A DNA stretch of 64,000 nucleotides from Anaerolineaceae bacterium (lineage in GTDB: Bacteria; Chloroflexota; Anaerolineae; Anaerolineales; Anaerolineaceae): contig JADLFQ010000042.1 of the NCBI GenBank assembly GCA_020845515.1, positions 1 through 64,000 on the forward strand, given 5' to 3'. Shown here one piece after another: positions 41,721 to 51,168 of the stretch. Made by a program: the position numbers and the translations under genes. The notes beneath the pieces were generated by a model. It searched no databases. It worked only from the letters and a program-made list of their open reading frames with translations, and was not told the origin of the DNA. Each line of letters starts with the position of its first letter. Position 1 is the stretch's first letter.

Positions 41721-43042
41721 ACCTTCCGTACCCGCAGTCTTAACCCCTCAACCTCGGTTACCACAACACGGGCACCTTCTTCAATAAACGCCCCCTCCGG
41801 GTCTGCCTCCACAACCCAAAGCTCACCCGCCACCAGTGCTGTACCGCGCGGGTTGATCTCACTGCGGGCTATTCCCACCTGTCCCGGCAGCGACTCCCTG
41901 CCGGTGCGAACCGGGGCATGCCTGACACGGATCGCAAAGGTGATAATAGCAAAAAAGCTGGCAGCCAATATCAGCCCGGTTGCCACAACAAGCGGCACAG
42001 AAACCGGCGGAAAGCCAGGCATGCGCACCGAATTAAACAACACCAGCGCGCCAGCAATAAAAGACACCGCGCCCGCGATGGTAAGCGCCCCAAAAGCAGG
42101 GGCTTTAATCTCAAGAATGAAAAGCACAAAAGCTATCAGCATAAACAGGATGCCAAACCAGTTAACCGGCAGAATTCCCAGTCCGTAAATTGCCAGCATC
42201 AAACAAATTATGCCAATAAACCCGGCCACCCAACCGCCAGGGCTGGAAAGTTCAATCAAGATAGCCTGGACACCAATCGAAAGCAGTAAAAACACCAGGT
42301 TGGGATTGACCAGGAGTTGAAGGATTCGCTCAATAAAAGTATTTTCAACAGGAAGCAGAACGGCGTTACGCGTTTGCAGGATTAACTCCTCCCCATTTAC
42401 TTCAACCACACGTCCATCTAACTGCACAAGCAGGTCTTTCACATCCACGGCAATAATATCCACCAAACCCGTCTCCAGCGCCTCATCGGCTGTAACCGCC
42501 CGCGCACTTTCAATGGTTTCTTCAGCCAGGCTGGTGGCTTCCTTCCCCCGGCTGCGGGTCAGTGTGCGAGCTTCGGCTCTCAAGATCTCCTTGACCTTAC
42601 TTTCCATCGTATCGCCGATATCTTCTCCCTGAGAACCCACCGGGCTGGCCGCGCCAATGGTGGTTTCCGGCGCCATCGCAGCCACATGCCCTGCCAGTGT
42701 GATAATCGTCCCGGCGCTCGCAGCCATCGCGTTGCGCGGAGCAACGTATACAACGACCGGGATCGGACTGCTGCGTATGCTTTTAATGATCGTGTTCATC
42801 ACATCAATGCTGCCACCGGGTGTATCCAACTCAAGAATGGCAACAGCAGCATCCTGCTTTAAGGCAAGCTCCAGGCCGCGGGAAATATAATCAGCCATGA
42901 TGGGCGTTACCGCGCCTTCAGCGGTCAAAACGACAACTTCAGGGGTGTCCTCTGTGCCTTGTGCAGCCGATTGCCCGGCAAAAAAGCCCAAGGTCAAGAA
43001 CAAAATGATCCCAAGAATCGCACCCCTGTAAGCTTGTTTCAT
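41717..43042 (-). CDS. NfeD family membrane-bound ClpP-class serine protease
   Basis: VVYVAPRNAMAASAGTIITLAGHVAAMAPETTIGAASPVG; C-terminal NfeD OB-like region; start taken at 43042 (track ORF to 43081). Confidence 0.9.
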   Translation of the reverse strand: MKQAYRGAILGIILFLTLGFFAGQSAAQGTEDTPEVVVLTAEGAVTPIMADYISRGLELALKQDAAVAILELDTPGGSIDVMNTIIKSIRSSPIPVVVYVAPRNAMAASAGTIITLAGHVAAMAPETTIGAASPVGSQGEDIGDTMESKVKEILRAEARTLTRSRGKEATSLAEETIESARAVTADEALETGLVDIIAVDVKDLLVQLDGRVVEVNGEELILQTRNAVLLPVENTFIERILQLLVNPNLVFLLLSIGVQAILIELSSPGGWVAGFIGIICLMLAIYGLGILPVNWFGILFMLIAFVLFILEIKAPAFGALTIAGAVSFIAGALVLFNSVRMPGFPPVSVPLVVATGLILAASFFAIITFAIRVRHAPVRTGRESLPGQVGIARSEINPRGTALVAGELWVVEADPEGAFIEEGARVVVTEVEGLRLRVRKV

Positions 43043-43195
43043 CACTGCCTCCATATTAACGCCGGTCTTCCCGCCGTCCACACGTGTATTATAGCCTCTT
43101 TTAACGAAGGTTTTACAGCAGCAGGGGTAAATACAGCGGCGATTCGGCGGCGCCTTCCCGAGCTAAACATCTTTCGATATATTTCCAATATTTCG

Positions 43196-43224
43196 TTAAC
43201 AGTATTCTTGCATTCTTTTATTAT
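43196..43224 (+). promoter_or_regulatory. Putative sigma70-type promoter for dnaK copy 1
   Basis: TTAACA (43196-43201), 17-nt spacer, TATTAT (43219-43224). Confidence 0.5.
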
Positions 43225-43231
43225 CCTAAAG

Positions 43232-43251
43232 GCAAATTAAAGTGAATTTGC
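43232..43251. promoter_or_regulatory. Inverted repeat upstream of dnaK copy 1
   Basis: GCAAATT-AAAGTG-AATTTGC, perfect 7-bp arms just downstream of the predicted promoter. Confidence 0.5.
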
Positions 43252-43284
43252 ATTTGGTATCGTTTTACGTAAAGGAGATAAAAC

Positions 43285-45171
43285 ATGGCTAATAAAATTA
43301 TCGGTATCGATTTGGGAACAACCAACTCCGTCGTTGCCGTCATGGAAGGCGGAGACCCGGTCGTGATTACAAGCGCAGAAGGAGCACGACTGGTTCCTTC
43401 CGTCGTCGCATTCAACAAAAACGGAGAGCGCCTGGTTGGTCAAACCGCTAAACGACAGGCTGTCACCAATTCCGAAAATACCATTTCCTCGATTAAGCGC
43501 TTTATCGGTCGTTATTACAATGAAATCAATCAGGAGCGCGCGACAGTGCCTTTCAAAGTGGTCAAAGGGCCTGCCGGAGATGCCCGCGTGTTTGTTCCAG
43601 CAACCAATAAGGAATACTCGCCACAAGAGATCTCAGCTATGATCCTGGGAAAACTCAAAGCGGATGCGGAAGCCTACCTTGGCGAACCCGTTTCCAAAGC
43701 TGTAATCACGGTTCCGGCCTACTTTAACGACAGCCAGCGTCAGGCCACAAAAGATGCGGGCAAAATTGCCGGGTTGGAAGTGCTTCGTATTATTAATGAA
43801 CCGACTGCATCCGCTTTGGCGTATGGCCTGGATAAAAAGAAGAACGAAAAAATTCTAGTGTTCGATTTAGGTGGTGGCACATTTGATGTCAGCATCTTGG
43901 AGGTGGGGGAAGGTGTTTTTGAAGTGAAATCCACCAGCGGTGATACCCACCTGGGCGGCGACGACTGGGATGAGCGTATTGTCAACTGGATCGCGGACGA
44001 ATACAAAAAAGAGCAAGGTATTGATCTGAGAGCAGACAAACAGGCTTTGCAGCGCTTGCGCGAGACCGCGGAGAAAGCCAAGATCGAACTTTCTTCCATG
44101 GTGGAAACAGACATCAATTTGCCCTACATCACAGCGGATGCCAACGGACCAAAACATTTACAAATGCGGCTGTCACGTTCCCGCTTTGAGCAGATGACCT
44201 CCGAGCTTTTGGAGCGCACTCGCGGCCCATTTGAAGCCGCGCTCAGGGACGCAAACTTGAAAGCCACCGATATTGATGAAGTTGTCTTGGTGGGCGGGCC
44301 CACTCGTATGCCGATGGTTCAGGCACTGGTGCGCAAGATTACCAACAAGGAACCGAATAAAGGTGTCAATCCCGATGAGGTGGTCGCGGTGGGTGCTGCC
44401 ATTCAGGGCGGTGTTCTAGCCGGTGAAGTGCAAGATGTCCTTTTACTCGATGTCACCCCGCTTTCACTGGGCGTCGAAACTCTTGGCGGTGTAATGACCA
44501 AACTGATCGAACGGAACACCACAGTTCCGGCACGCAAATCGGAGACTTTCTCCACTGCGGAAGATAACCAGAGCGCAGTTGATATTCACGTACTGCAAGG
44601 CGAGCGCCCCATGGCCGCCGATAATATGAGCCTGGGCCGTTTCCGGCTGGAAGGCCTTCCCATGGCGCAGCGCGGTATCCCGCAAGTTGAGGTTGTTTTC
44701 GATATTGATGCAAATGGCATTTTGAACGTCTCTGCGACGGACAAAGCCAGCGGTCGGGAGCAGCGTGTCACTATCACTGCCTCAACTAACCTCAACAAAG
44801 GAGAGATTGACCGTCTTATAAAGGAATCGAAAGAACACCAGGCAGAGGACGAGAAACGCAAAGAAAACGCCGAAGCTCGTAATCAGGCAGACACAGTCAT
44901 CTACCAAGCTGAAAACCTGCTCAAAGAACAAAGCGGCAGCGTCTCCGAAAGCGCCCGTGCCGGCATAGAAAGTAACTTAAACACCCTGCGTCAGGCTGTT
45001 GAAACACAAGGCACCGCTCAAATCCGCCGCTTGACGGAAGAATTGCAGCAAGCTCTCACCCAGGCGGCGCAAACAGCACAGACCCCGCCTTCCCCTGGTG
45101 AGAACGGTCACAGTAAACCAGGCAACTCGAGCGAGGGCGAAGTTGTAGAAGGAGAATTCAAAGAAGCATAA
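43285..45171 (+). CDS. dnaK: Molecular chaperone DnaK (copy 1, stand-alone)
   Basis: [42 protein letters not shown]; full-length 628 aa. Confidence 0.96.
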   Translation: MANKIIGIDLGTTNSVVAVMEGGDPVVITSAEGARLVPSVVAFNKNGERLVGQTAKRQAVTNSENTISSIKRFIGRYYNEINQERATVPFKVVKGPAGDARVFVPATNKEYSPQEISAMILGKLKADAEAYLGEPVSKAVITVPAYFNDSQRQATKDAGKIAGLEVLRIINEPTASALAYGLDKKKNEKILVFDLGGGTFDVSILEVGEGVFEVKSTSGDTHLGGDDWDERIVNWIADEYKKEQGIDLRADKQALQRLRETAEKAKIELSSMVETDINLPYITADANGPKHLQMRLSRSRFEQMTSELLERTRGPFEAALRDANLKATDIDEVVLVGGPTRMPMVQALVRKITNKEPNKGVNPDEVVAVGAAIQGGVLAGEVQDVLLLDVTPLSLGVETLGGVMTKLIERNTTVPARKSETFSTAEDNQSAVDIHVLQGERPMAADNMSLGRFRLEGLPMAQRGIPQVEVVFDIDANGILNVSATDKASGREQRVTITASTNLNKGEIDRLIKESKEHQAEDEKRKENAEARNQADTVIYQAENLLKEQSGSVSESARAGIESNLNTLRQAVETQGTAQIRRLTEELQQALTQAAQTAQTPPSPGENGHSKPGNSSEGEVVEGEFKEA

Positions 45172-45202
45172 AGACCTCTACAAACACAGCACAAACTGAC
45201 AC

Positions 45203-45252
45203 AACCGTTTTTCCCTTTCTGAATTAAAATGGAGAGGGAAGAACGGTTTTCT
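45203..45252 (+). terminator. Putative rho-independent terminator after dnaK copy 1
   Basis: AACCGTTTTTCCC (45203-45215) pairs with GGGAAGAACGGTT (45236-45248), one G-T wobble, followed by TTCTC. Confidence 0.6.
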
Positions 45253-45304
45253 CGATCCGTGGAACATTGCGGAATGTAGCAGCGTCATTAATGAAAGGTT
45301 ACAA

Positions 45305-46549
45305 ATGAAGGAGGGTAGAATGCCTTTCAAAAAGTCTCAAATTTTAATCATTGCATTCTTGTTCTTGATAATAACAGCCGCATGTACGATTCTCTCATCT
45401 GCCCCGCAGGTTGCACCAGGACAGGCTGAAACAGCAGTGATGTACACAGCCGAAGCGGAGTTGACGCAGATATCAGTAAACACGCTAATTGCACAACTCA
45501 CCCAGTTGGCACAGGCCTCTCCAACATCCCCGCCGCCTACAGAAACTCTCGTGCCGCCCACGCTGACAGCCACCGCAACCACTACGGCAACGCCGCTGCC
45601 CCCCACACTGACGCCTATCATCGCCAGTGTAACACCTTTCCCCACCAGCACCCCGCTTAACACTCCTGTCCCGTGCCTTTCAGTGCTGTTTGTCACCGAT
45701 GTCAGCGTTCCAGATAACACCGTCATGAATCCCAACCAGGCTTTTGTCAAGACCTGGCGGCTGAAAAATAACGGAAGCTGCGCCTGGACACCCGATTTTG
45801 ATATAGTCTTCGTAGGCGGCAGCGTTTTGAGCGCGCCCGGCACACAGAAATTAAACACAACCATCAACCCCGGTCAGACTATTGACATCTCAATTTCCAT
45901 GATCGCGCCAGCAGGTGAAGGCGTCTATAAAGGAGATTGGAAGCTGCGGAGTTCCACAGGTATTGTTTTTGGGCTGGGACAAACTGGCTCGGTACCTTTC
46001 TGGGTAAAAATTCAGGTAAAACCCGTAGTGGTCTTCACCCCTGCGCCCGGCACAGCATTAGATTTCGCATCCAGCTACTGTCAGGCCTCGTGGTCCAGTT
46101 CAACCGGGAATTTAAGCTGTCCAAGCCCAGGTGAAGATTTCACCAATGGCGCGATACGTTATACAACCACACCCAAATTAGAGGGGGGTTACCAGGATGA
46201 TGAGCCAACTCTCATCCTAATTCCCAACAATGGCAGCGGTGGATTTATCAGTGGGCAATATCCGGCTATTACCGTGCAAGCAGGTGACCGTTTTCAGGCT
46301 TTGATCGGCTGTCTCTACAACAGTCCCAACTGCAACGTCATGTTTCAGTTGAATTACAGCATAGGCGGTGGCGCCATTCAGAATCTGGGAACCTGGACGG
46401 AGGTGTCGGATGGAAACTACACACGCATTGATGTGCCCGTCGGTGGTTTAGCCGGACAGTCAGTTCAATTTATCCTGTATGCAAATAATAACAATGGTGT
46501 TTCCACTGATGACCGGCTCTTCGTAATGGTGCCTCGCATTAAACGCTAA
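45305..46549 (+). CDS. Lipoprotein with NBR1-type Ig-like domain
   Basis: Lipobox LIITAAC; Pro/Thr linker; VSVPDNTVMNPNQAFVKTWRLKNNGSCAWTPDFDIVFVGG...GVYKGDWKLRSSTGIVFG. Confidence 0.82.
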   Translation: MKEGRMPFKKSQILIIAFLFLIITAACTILSSAPQVAPGQAETAVMYTAEAELTQISVNTLIAQLTQLAQASPTSPPPTETLVPPTLTATATTTATPLPPTLTPIIASVTPFPTSTPLNTPVPCLSVLFVTDVSVPDNTVMNPNQAFVKTWRLKNNGSCAWTPDFDIVFVGGSVLSAPGTQKLNTTINPGQTIDISISMIAPAGEGVYKGDWKLRSSTGIVFGLGQTGSVPFWVKIQVKPVVVFTPAPGTALDFASSYCQASWSSSTGNLSCPSPGEDFTNGAIRYTTTPKLEGGYQDDEPTLILIPNNGSGGFISGQYPAITVQAGDRFQALIGCLYNSPNCNVMFQLNYSIGGGAIQNLGTWTEVSDGNYTRIDVPVGGLAGQSVQFILYANNNNGVSTDDRLFVMVPRIKR

Positions 46550-46663
46550 GTAGAGCTGCAAAAGGAAAAGTGAGAGGACCATGTCAGATAACTTGCGCCC
46601 CGGTGGAGCAACCATGACCTCTCACTATGCCTGGAGGTGCAATTCGCTTGCCAGATTCTGTCC

Positions 46664-46694
46664 ATTTCAATATTGAAATATCGCTTTGCAAAGC
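46664..46694. promoter_or_regulatory. Two adjacent perfect palindromes upstream of repeat surface protein gene
   Basis: ATTTCAATATTGAAAT (46664-46679) and GCTTTGCAAAGC (46683-46694). Confidence 0.5.
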
Positions 46695-46713
46695 ACAAAA
46701 AAATTACTATACT
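46686..46713 (+). promoter_or_regulatory. Putative sigma70-type promoter
   Basis: TTGCAA (46686-46691), 16-nt spacer, TATACT (46708-46713), upstream of ATG 46763. Confidence 0.5.
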
Positions 46714-46762
46714 AATAGGACAAATCTTTCGTATTTCAGTCAATAATTGCAGGAGGCGGGTT

Positions 46763-48103
46763 ATGAAAACAATTTTTTCTACAGTCTTTAGGGCAAATCG
46801 CACCGCACGGTTCGCCATTCAAGGGACAATTGTGGCTCTGTTGGTGCTCTCGCTCATGCTGCCTATAGCCCGGCCAGTTCAAGCTGCCATTCCAACCTTC
46901 TCCATTGTCTCTGTAGTAACAGATAGTACAGTGACCATCCAGACCTATAATTTCCCTGCCGGGCAGGAATTCACCGTCCGGATGGGCGCATTCGGCACCC
47001 TGGCAATTGGCGGTGTGGTGGTGGGGACGGTTAATTCAGGCGCGGGCGGTTCTTTCAGTGCCACCTATGCCATTCCGGCTTCCCTGGCAGGCAGCGCCCA
47101 AATAGCCATCCGTATGGACAGCCCGGCAGGATATTATGCTTACAACTGGTTCTACAACAACACAGCCTCCGGCGGGACGGGCGGTCCGGTTTACACCGGC
47201 ATTCCAACCTTCAATATCGTCAGTGTAATGCAGGATGATAAAGTAACCATCAAGACCAACAACGTCCCTGCAGGGCTGAACTTTACAGTTCGCATGGGCG
47301 CCTATGGAACCCTGGCTCTGGGGGGTGTTGTTGTGGGAACCACAAATTCGGGCGGAGGCGGCTCATTTGAAGCAACGTACAGCATCCCAGATTCCCTGAA
47401 AGGCAGTTACCGTATCGCCATCCGCATGGACAGTACCGCCGGCCACTATGCGTACAACTGGTTTTACAACAATACCAGCAGCGGAACAGGCGGCCCGGCG
47501 TATAGCGGAGTCCCAACTTTTAGCATCCTCTCCGTCGTACAGGATAGTACGGTAACCATCAAGGCCAACAACTTCCCTGCAGGATTGGATTTTAAAGTGC
47601 GCATGGGCGCGTACGGCACCCTCGGTATCGGCGGCATCGAAGTTGCCACTACCAACTCAGGCGCAGGTGGCTCTTTTGAAGCAACCTACACCATTCCGGC
47701 TTCCCTGGCAGGCAGCTACCAGATTGCCATCCGCCTGGAAAGCAGCGCCGGTTATTACGCCTACAATTGGTTCTACAATAACACAACCTCCGGCGGAACA
47801 GGCGGTCCTGTGTATACGGGTATTCCCACTTTCAGCATCGTCAGCGTCGTGAACAACAGTCACGTGACCGTACAGACTTCCAACCTCCCCCCCAGCCAGA
47901 ATTTTACCGTGCGTATGGGCCCCTATGGCTCTTTGGGGATCGGCGGGATCGAGGTGGCCACCATCAATTCCGGCGCGGGCGGGTCACAAACGTTCACCTT
48001 CACCATCCCTGCAGCGCTTTATGGCAGTTCTCAGATTGCAATCCGCATGGACAGCCCGATAGGGTATTACGCTTTCAACTGGTTCTATAATACGACCACT
48101 TAA
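46763..48103 (+). CDS. Secreted/surface protein made of four ~104-aa tandem repeats
   Basis: Signal peptide ending PVQA; repeat units (I/V)PTF(S/N)I(V/L)SV... ending YNWFYNNT.SGGTGGPVYTG. Confidence 0.85.
   Translation: MKTIFSTVFRANRTARFAIQGTIVALLVLSLMLPIARPVQAAIPTFSIVSVVTDSTVTIQTYNFPAGQEFTVRMGAFGTLAIGGVVVGTVNSGAGGSFSATYAIPASLAGSAQIAIRMDSPAGYYAYNWFYNNTASGGTGGPVYTGIPTFNIVSVMQDDKVTIKTNNVPAGLNFTVRMGAYGTLALGGVVVGTTNSGGGGSFEATYSIPDSLKGSYRIAIRMDSTAGHYAYNWFYNNTSSGTGGPAYSGVPTFSILSVVQDSTVTIKANNFPAGLDFKVRMGAYGTLGIGGIEVATTNSGAGGSFEATYTIPASLAGSYQIAIRLESSAGYYAYNWFYNNTTSGGTGGPVYTGIPTFSIVSVVNNSHVTVQTSNLPPSQNFTVRMGPYGSLGIGGIEVATINSGAGGSQTFTFTIPAALYGSSQIAIRMDSPIGYYAFNWFYNTTT
46889..48103 (+). repeat. Four in-frame protein-coding tandem repeats (starts 46889, 47201, 47510, 47822)
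   Basis: Repeat starts spaced 312, 309 and 312 nt; each encodes F(T/K)VRMG.(F/Y)G.L..GG..V.T.NSG.GGS. Confidence 0.85.
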
Positions 48104-48122
48104 TAAGCTCTTCATTCTCATC

Positions 48123-48162
48123 AAAAAAATCTCCGGTGGAATTAATTGCCGGAGATTTTTTC
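48123..48162. terminator. Likely bidirectional rho-independent terminator between convergent genes
   Basis: A-tract, ATCTCCGG (48129-48136), loop, CCGGAGAT (48149-48156), T-tract. Confidence 0.85.
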
Positions 48163-48227
48163 TCTTACGGTTGTAATCCGTCCTGCTTTGCCTGGCAGGC
48201 TGAACCTTCTATTTGCCCTCTACAGGG

Positions 48228-50780
48228 TTAGGGCAATACCGTGGTGTAGATCTCGTTGCCAAATGCCAGGATTCCTGTTCTCCCAGGCGCAATAGCAAAT
48301 GCACTCATTGGCCGCTTGGGGGTGATACTTCCATCCTCAAATTGAGGACGCAGCAAATATTGCAGGTTTAATTTGAGGCTGAAGAGATAAATGCTGGATT
48401 CCCCTTGTTCTACGATGTAAAGGGCCGGGTCAGGGGGTTCCGAAGCAAGTAATTTTATAAATTTGGCGTCCGGGAAGAGCACTACGTCCGAAGCGCGGTT
48501 GGGACGGGCATCACCAAAAGCCGCCGGGTCTTTGCAATCCACCGTCGAATAGGTGTAATTGCGCTGGGTACACCACCCAACCCGGCTGTTGGCGTAGAGA
48601 ATAAATAAGTCCTCATTGAAGGCAATATCCACCGTTTGATCCAGTGTCGAAGGGATATAGTTATCAAAGGCATTGTGCGCTTCGGTATCATAAATACCTC
48701 GTTCGCCGTCGAAGTAAACGATCTGTTTCAGCCCGGTATCAGCCACGTACAGGCTGTCTGCTTGGATATCGCGCGCGATAGCAGTAATATTACTCCAACC
48801 CTCCCTGTCAGTTTTGGGCAATTCCCGGGCAAACGGTTCATCACCTGGAACGCAATAAAGCAAATGTCCATGGGCATCCGCCGCCAGAATCGAAGCGTTG
48901 TATTTATTGGAAAATTCAAGCGCAACCACATCCACCACCGGGCCGATCTGTAAAGCCCCTACAACGCCGGGACCGCATTTGAAAGCCGCATCCACCTCAT
49001 ATCCTTGCGCCGTCATAAACATCCGCAAAATGCGTCCGTCGGTCTGGTTGAGCAAGTAAAGATCACCATTATCCGCCACGACAATATCCGTAATGTTGAC
49101 GTTGGCAGGGAAAGGCGTCAGCAGGGCTGGCAGGAGCAGCAGGCGCTGCACGCCTTCCAGCCGGTCAATAGACTGCTGCACCTGAGACCGCAGCGTGCGC
49201 GACTCATCCGTCTTTCCGTATCCTTCAGCCTTTTCCAGCCATGTCTCACTCTGTTTCCACAACGTTTCTTGTAAAGCCGGGTCGTTTTGTGCCATCGCCT
49301 GATTAGCGTACTTTTGAGCTTCTTGCAGGTAAAGGTAATGCGGTTCCTTCCATCCACTGCGGGAATAAATTGTCGTGGCAATCGCTACAATCACCAGTGG
49401 GACTGCAACTGCAATAAACAGCAAAGTAGAGGGCGGCAAACCTGCAGAGCGGCTTGCAGAGGAGGCAGGCATCAGGCGGCTGGTAAAGGTTTTTATGCGT
49501 GTCTGAATTTTCTCCAGCGTTGCTTTTCCCTGAAACCATCCGGACGCAATTTTCTTGCGAATCAGAATATCCGCGCCGGGTTGGCCGGAAGCTCTTGCCG
49601 CGGCGCGAGCTGGTATGCGGCCTGGTGTCGGTTCGCCGCCATACCGCTGCGGCCTGCTGCTTGTCTGCCCTGTTCGACTGGCTGATGGAGAAGATACACC
49701 CCCTGGTGCGGGTCTCCTTCGCGGCGCTGACTGACTGCCGCCAATATATATCCCTTCGCTGCCTGCTGCCGGTTCCGTGCTGGCATCGAACGGCGTGGCT
49801 TCTTTTACTACAGGAGGATGTGGGGGGACAAAGGATACCGATCCAACCGTTTCCACTGGTTCGGTATCCGGTTGTGTCTGTGCCAGAGATTCGTCCCTCT
49901 CCAGGCGATCGGGAGGTGCCGCTGAAAATGGCGTTTCTGCAAGTACTGAAGCTGCGGCGCCCTCTGTGCCCATTGCGGGGTCAAAGGGGGGCGGAGAGGG
50001 TGGCTGCATTTCCAGCTCATCGGGTAAGGCGGCCGGTTCCGGCGTCTTCTCCGGCTCAATTGTCTGCGGAGCAACCGGTACGAGGCGCGGCTTAAGGCGA
50101 TGGATAGCACCTTTCCCGGCCTGAAACTGTACCACCACCGCTTGCAGGTTCTCTCCGCTCTGGCTCAACAGCCGCCTGCGAAGTTGTTCAAAGGTGAGTT
50201 GTGGACTGCCTGTCAAAGTGGCCGCGTTCCAATTCTCCGGAGGCGCAGGCGAGAGCAGCAAAAGATCTTTGGCATGTAGAGCTGCCTGCGAAAACTGCAC
50301 ACTGACATTCCGGCCTACACCCAAAGCACGGCTGCCTGGAGCACTGTCTGGCTTAAAAAAGGTTACCTCATCAGCACTTAATAAAATTACGTGCGTCTGC
50401 CCGGCCTGTGCCAGATACAGGTTCTCCCGGCGGATGACGGCCAGATTAAGTGCGGCTGTAAGTGGGGCGCCCTGCGAGGCTTTTTGTAAATTATCCTTTA
50501 ACAGCAGGTTATTAAGTTCCTCTATCGCGGACCGTAGCCCGGCCGTAACCGAACCGCGTGCAGAAAAATAGGTCTCTGCACATTTTTTTAACAGAGCTTC
50601 GATCTGTTCATCCGCCGGAAGCACGCCGCTTCCCAGGCTGAAATACGCCAACAGCAGATCCGCCGCCCTGCTGCGCTCACATCCTCTGGATGCAGCCGCA
50701 GCCCACAAACCCGGCAGGCTGCTTTGTTCTTGCCCGCTGCTAATATTGAACGTCAACAGATAGAGATCGAAAATTCCCAA
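48228..50780 (-). CDS. Membrane protein with N-terminal PP2C-like region, TM segment and C-terminal propeller-like region
   Basis: GAPLTAALNLAVIRRENLYLAQAGQTHVILLSADEVTFF...ALGVGRN...KDLLLLS resembles PP2C core; TM STLLFIAVAVPLVIVAIATTIY; NHL-like repeats after it. Confidence 0.6.
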   Translation of the reverse strand: MGIFDLYLLTFNISSGQEQSSLPGLWAAAASRGCERSRAADLLLAYFSLGSGVLPADEQIEALLKKCAETYFSARGSVTAGLRSAIEELNNLLLKDNLQKASQGAPLTAALNLAVIRRENLYLAQAGQTHVILLSADEVTFFKPDSAPGSRALGVGRNVSVQFSQAALHAKDLLLLSPAPPENWNAATLTGSPQLTFEQLRRRLLSQSGENLQAVVVQFQAGKGAIHRLKPRLVPVAPQTIEPEKTPEPAALPDELEMQPPSPPPFDPAMGTEGAAASVLAETPFSAAPPDRLERDESLAQTQPDTEPVETVGSVSFVPPHPPVVKEATPFDASTEPAAGSEGIYIGGSQSAPRRRPAPGGVSSPSASRTGQTSSRPQRYGGEPTPGRIPARAAARASGQPGADILIRKKIASGWFQGKATLEKIQTRIKTFTSRLMPASSASRSAGLPPSTLLFIAVAVPLVIVAIATTIYSRSGWKEPHYLYLQEAQKYANQAMAQNDPALQETLWKQSETWLEKAEGYGKTDESRTLRSQVQQSIDRLEGVQRLLLLPALLTPFPANVNITDIVVADNGDLYLLNQTDGRILRMFMTAQGYEVDAAFKCGPGVVGALQIGPVVDVVALEFSNKYNASILAADAHGHLLYCVPGDEPFARELPKTDREGWSNITAIARDIQADSLYVADTGLKQIVYFDGERGIYDTEAHNAFDNYIPSTLDQTVDIAFNEDLFILYANSRVGWCTQRNYTYSTVDCKDPAAFGDARPNRASDVVLFPDAKFIKLLASEPPDPALYIVEQGESSIYLFSLKLNLQYLLRPQFEDGSITPKRPMSAFAIAPGRTGILAFGNEIYTTVLP

Positions 50781-51168
50781 GCTTAAATCCCTCAGGGATG
50801 ATTATACATCATCCTGCTTGAACGCCCGACATGATGGGAAACATTCCAGGTTTGGAAAAGAAAAATACAAGGTTTTCCCCCGCCAATCTCCCGCATCCAA
50901 ACCCTCTCACCCCTGCTCGAGTTGATCACCACCATGACAGTCATTCGCCCCGGGTCTTTTCATCGCCGGACAGTCCAGCGTGGCATTGACCGCATTCAGC
51001 TTGGTTGGTAATATTGCAAAGCGAAAGTGATGTATCGGATTTGCAAAAATTGATACACTTATCCTGATTGTTGTTTATAGTAACAGCATATTTTTATTGC
51101 GTTCTCGAGGTCTGGACTTATAAAACCGGCAATAAAGGTCGGCGCATACCTGCTGCAAAGAGGTTTCC

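Noticed and set aside
46889-48103. Periodic sequence considered as CRISPR or DNA satellite
   Set aside because: Period is ~312 nt, codon-phased and amino-acid conserved, so it is a protein repeat rather than a CRISPR array.
49499-50095. 198-aa plus-strand ORF
   Set aside because: Antisense to the Pro-rich linker of 48228..50780; low-complexity shadow ORF.
51031-51059. TGTATC...GATACA dyad upstream of the DMT transporter
   Set aside because: Only 6-bp arms with a 15-nt spacer; not distinguishable from chance by eye.
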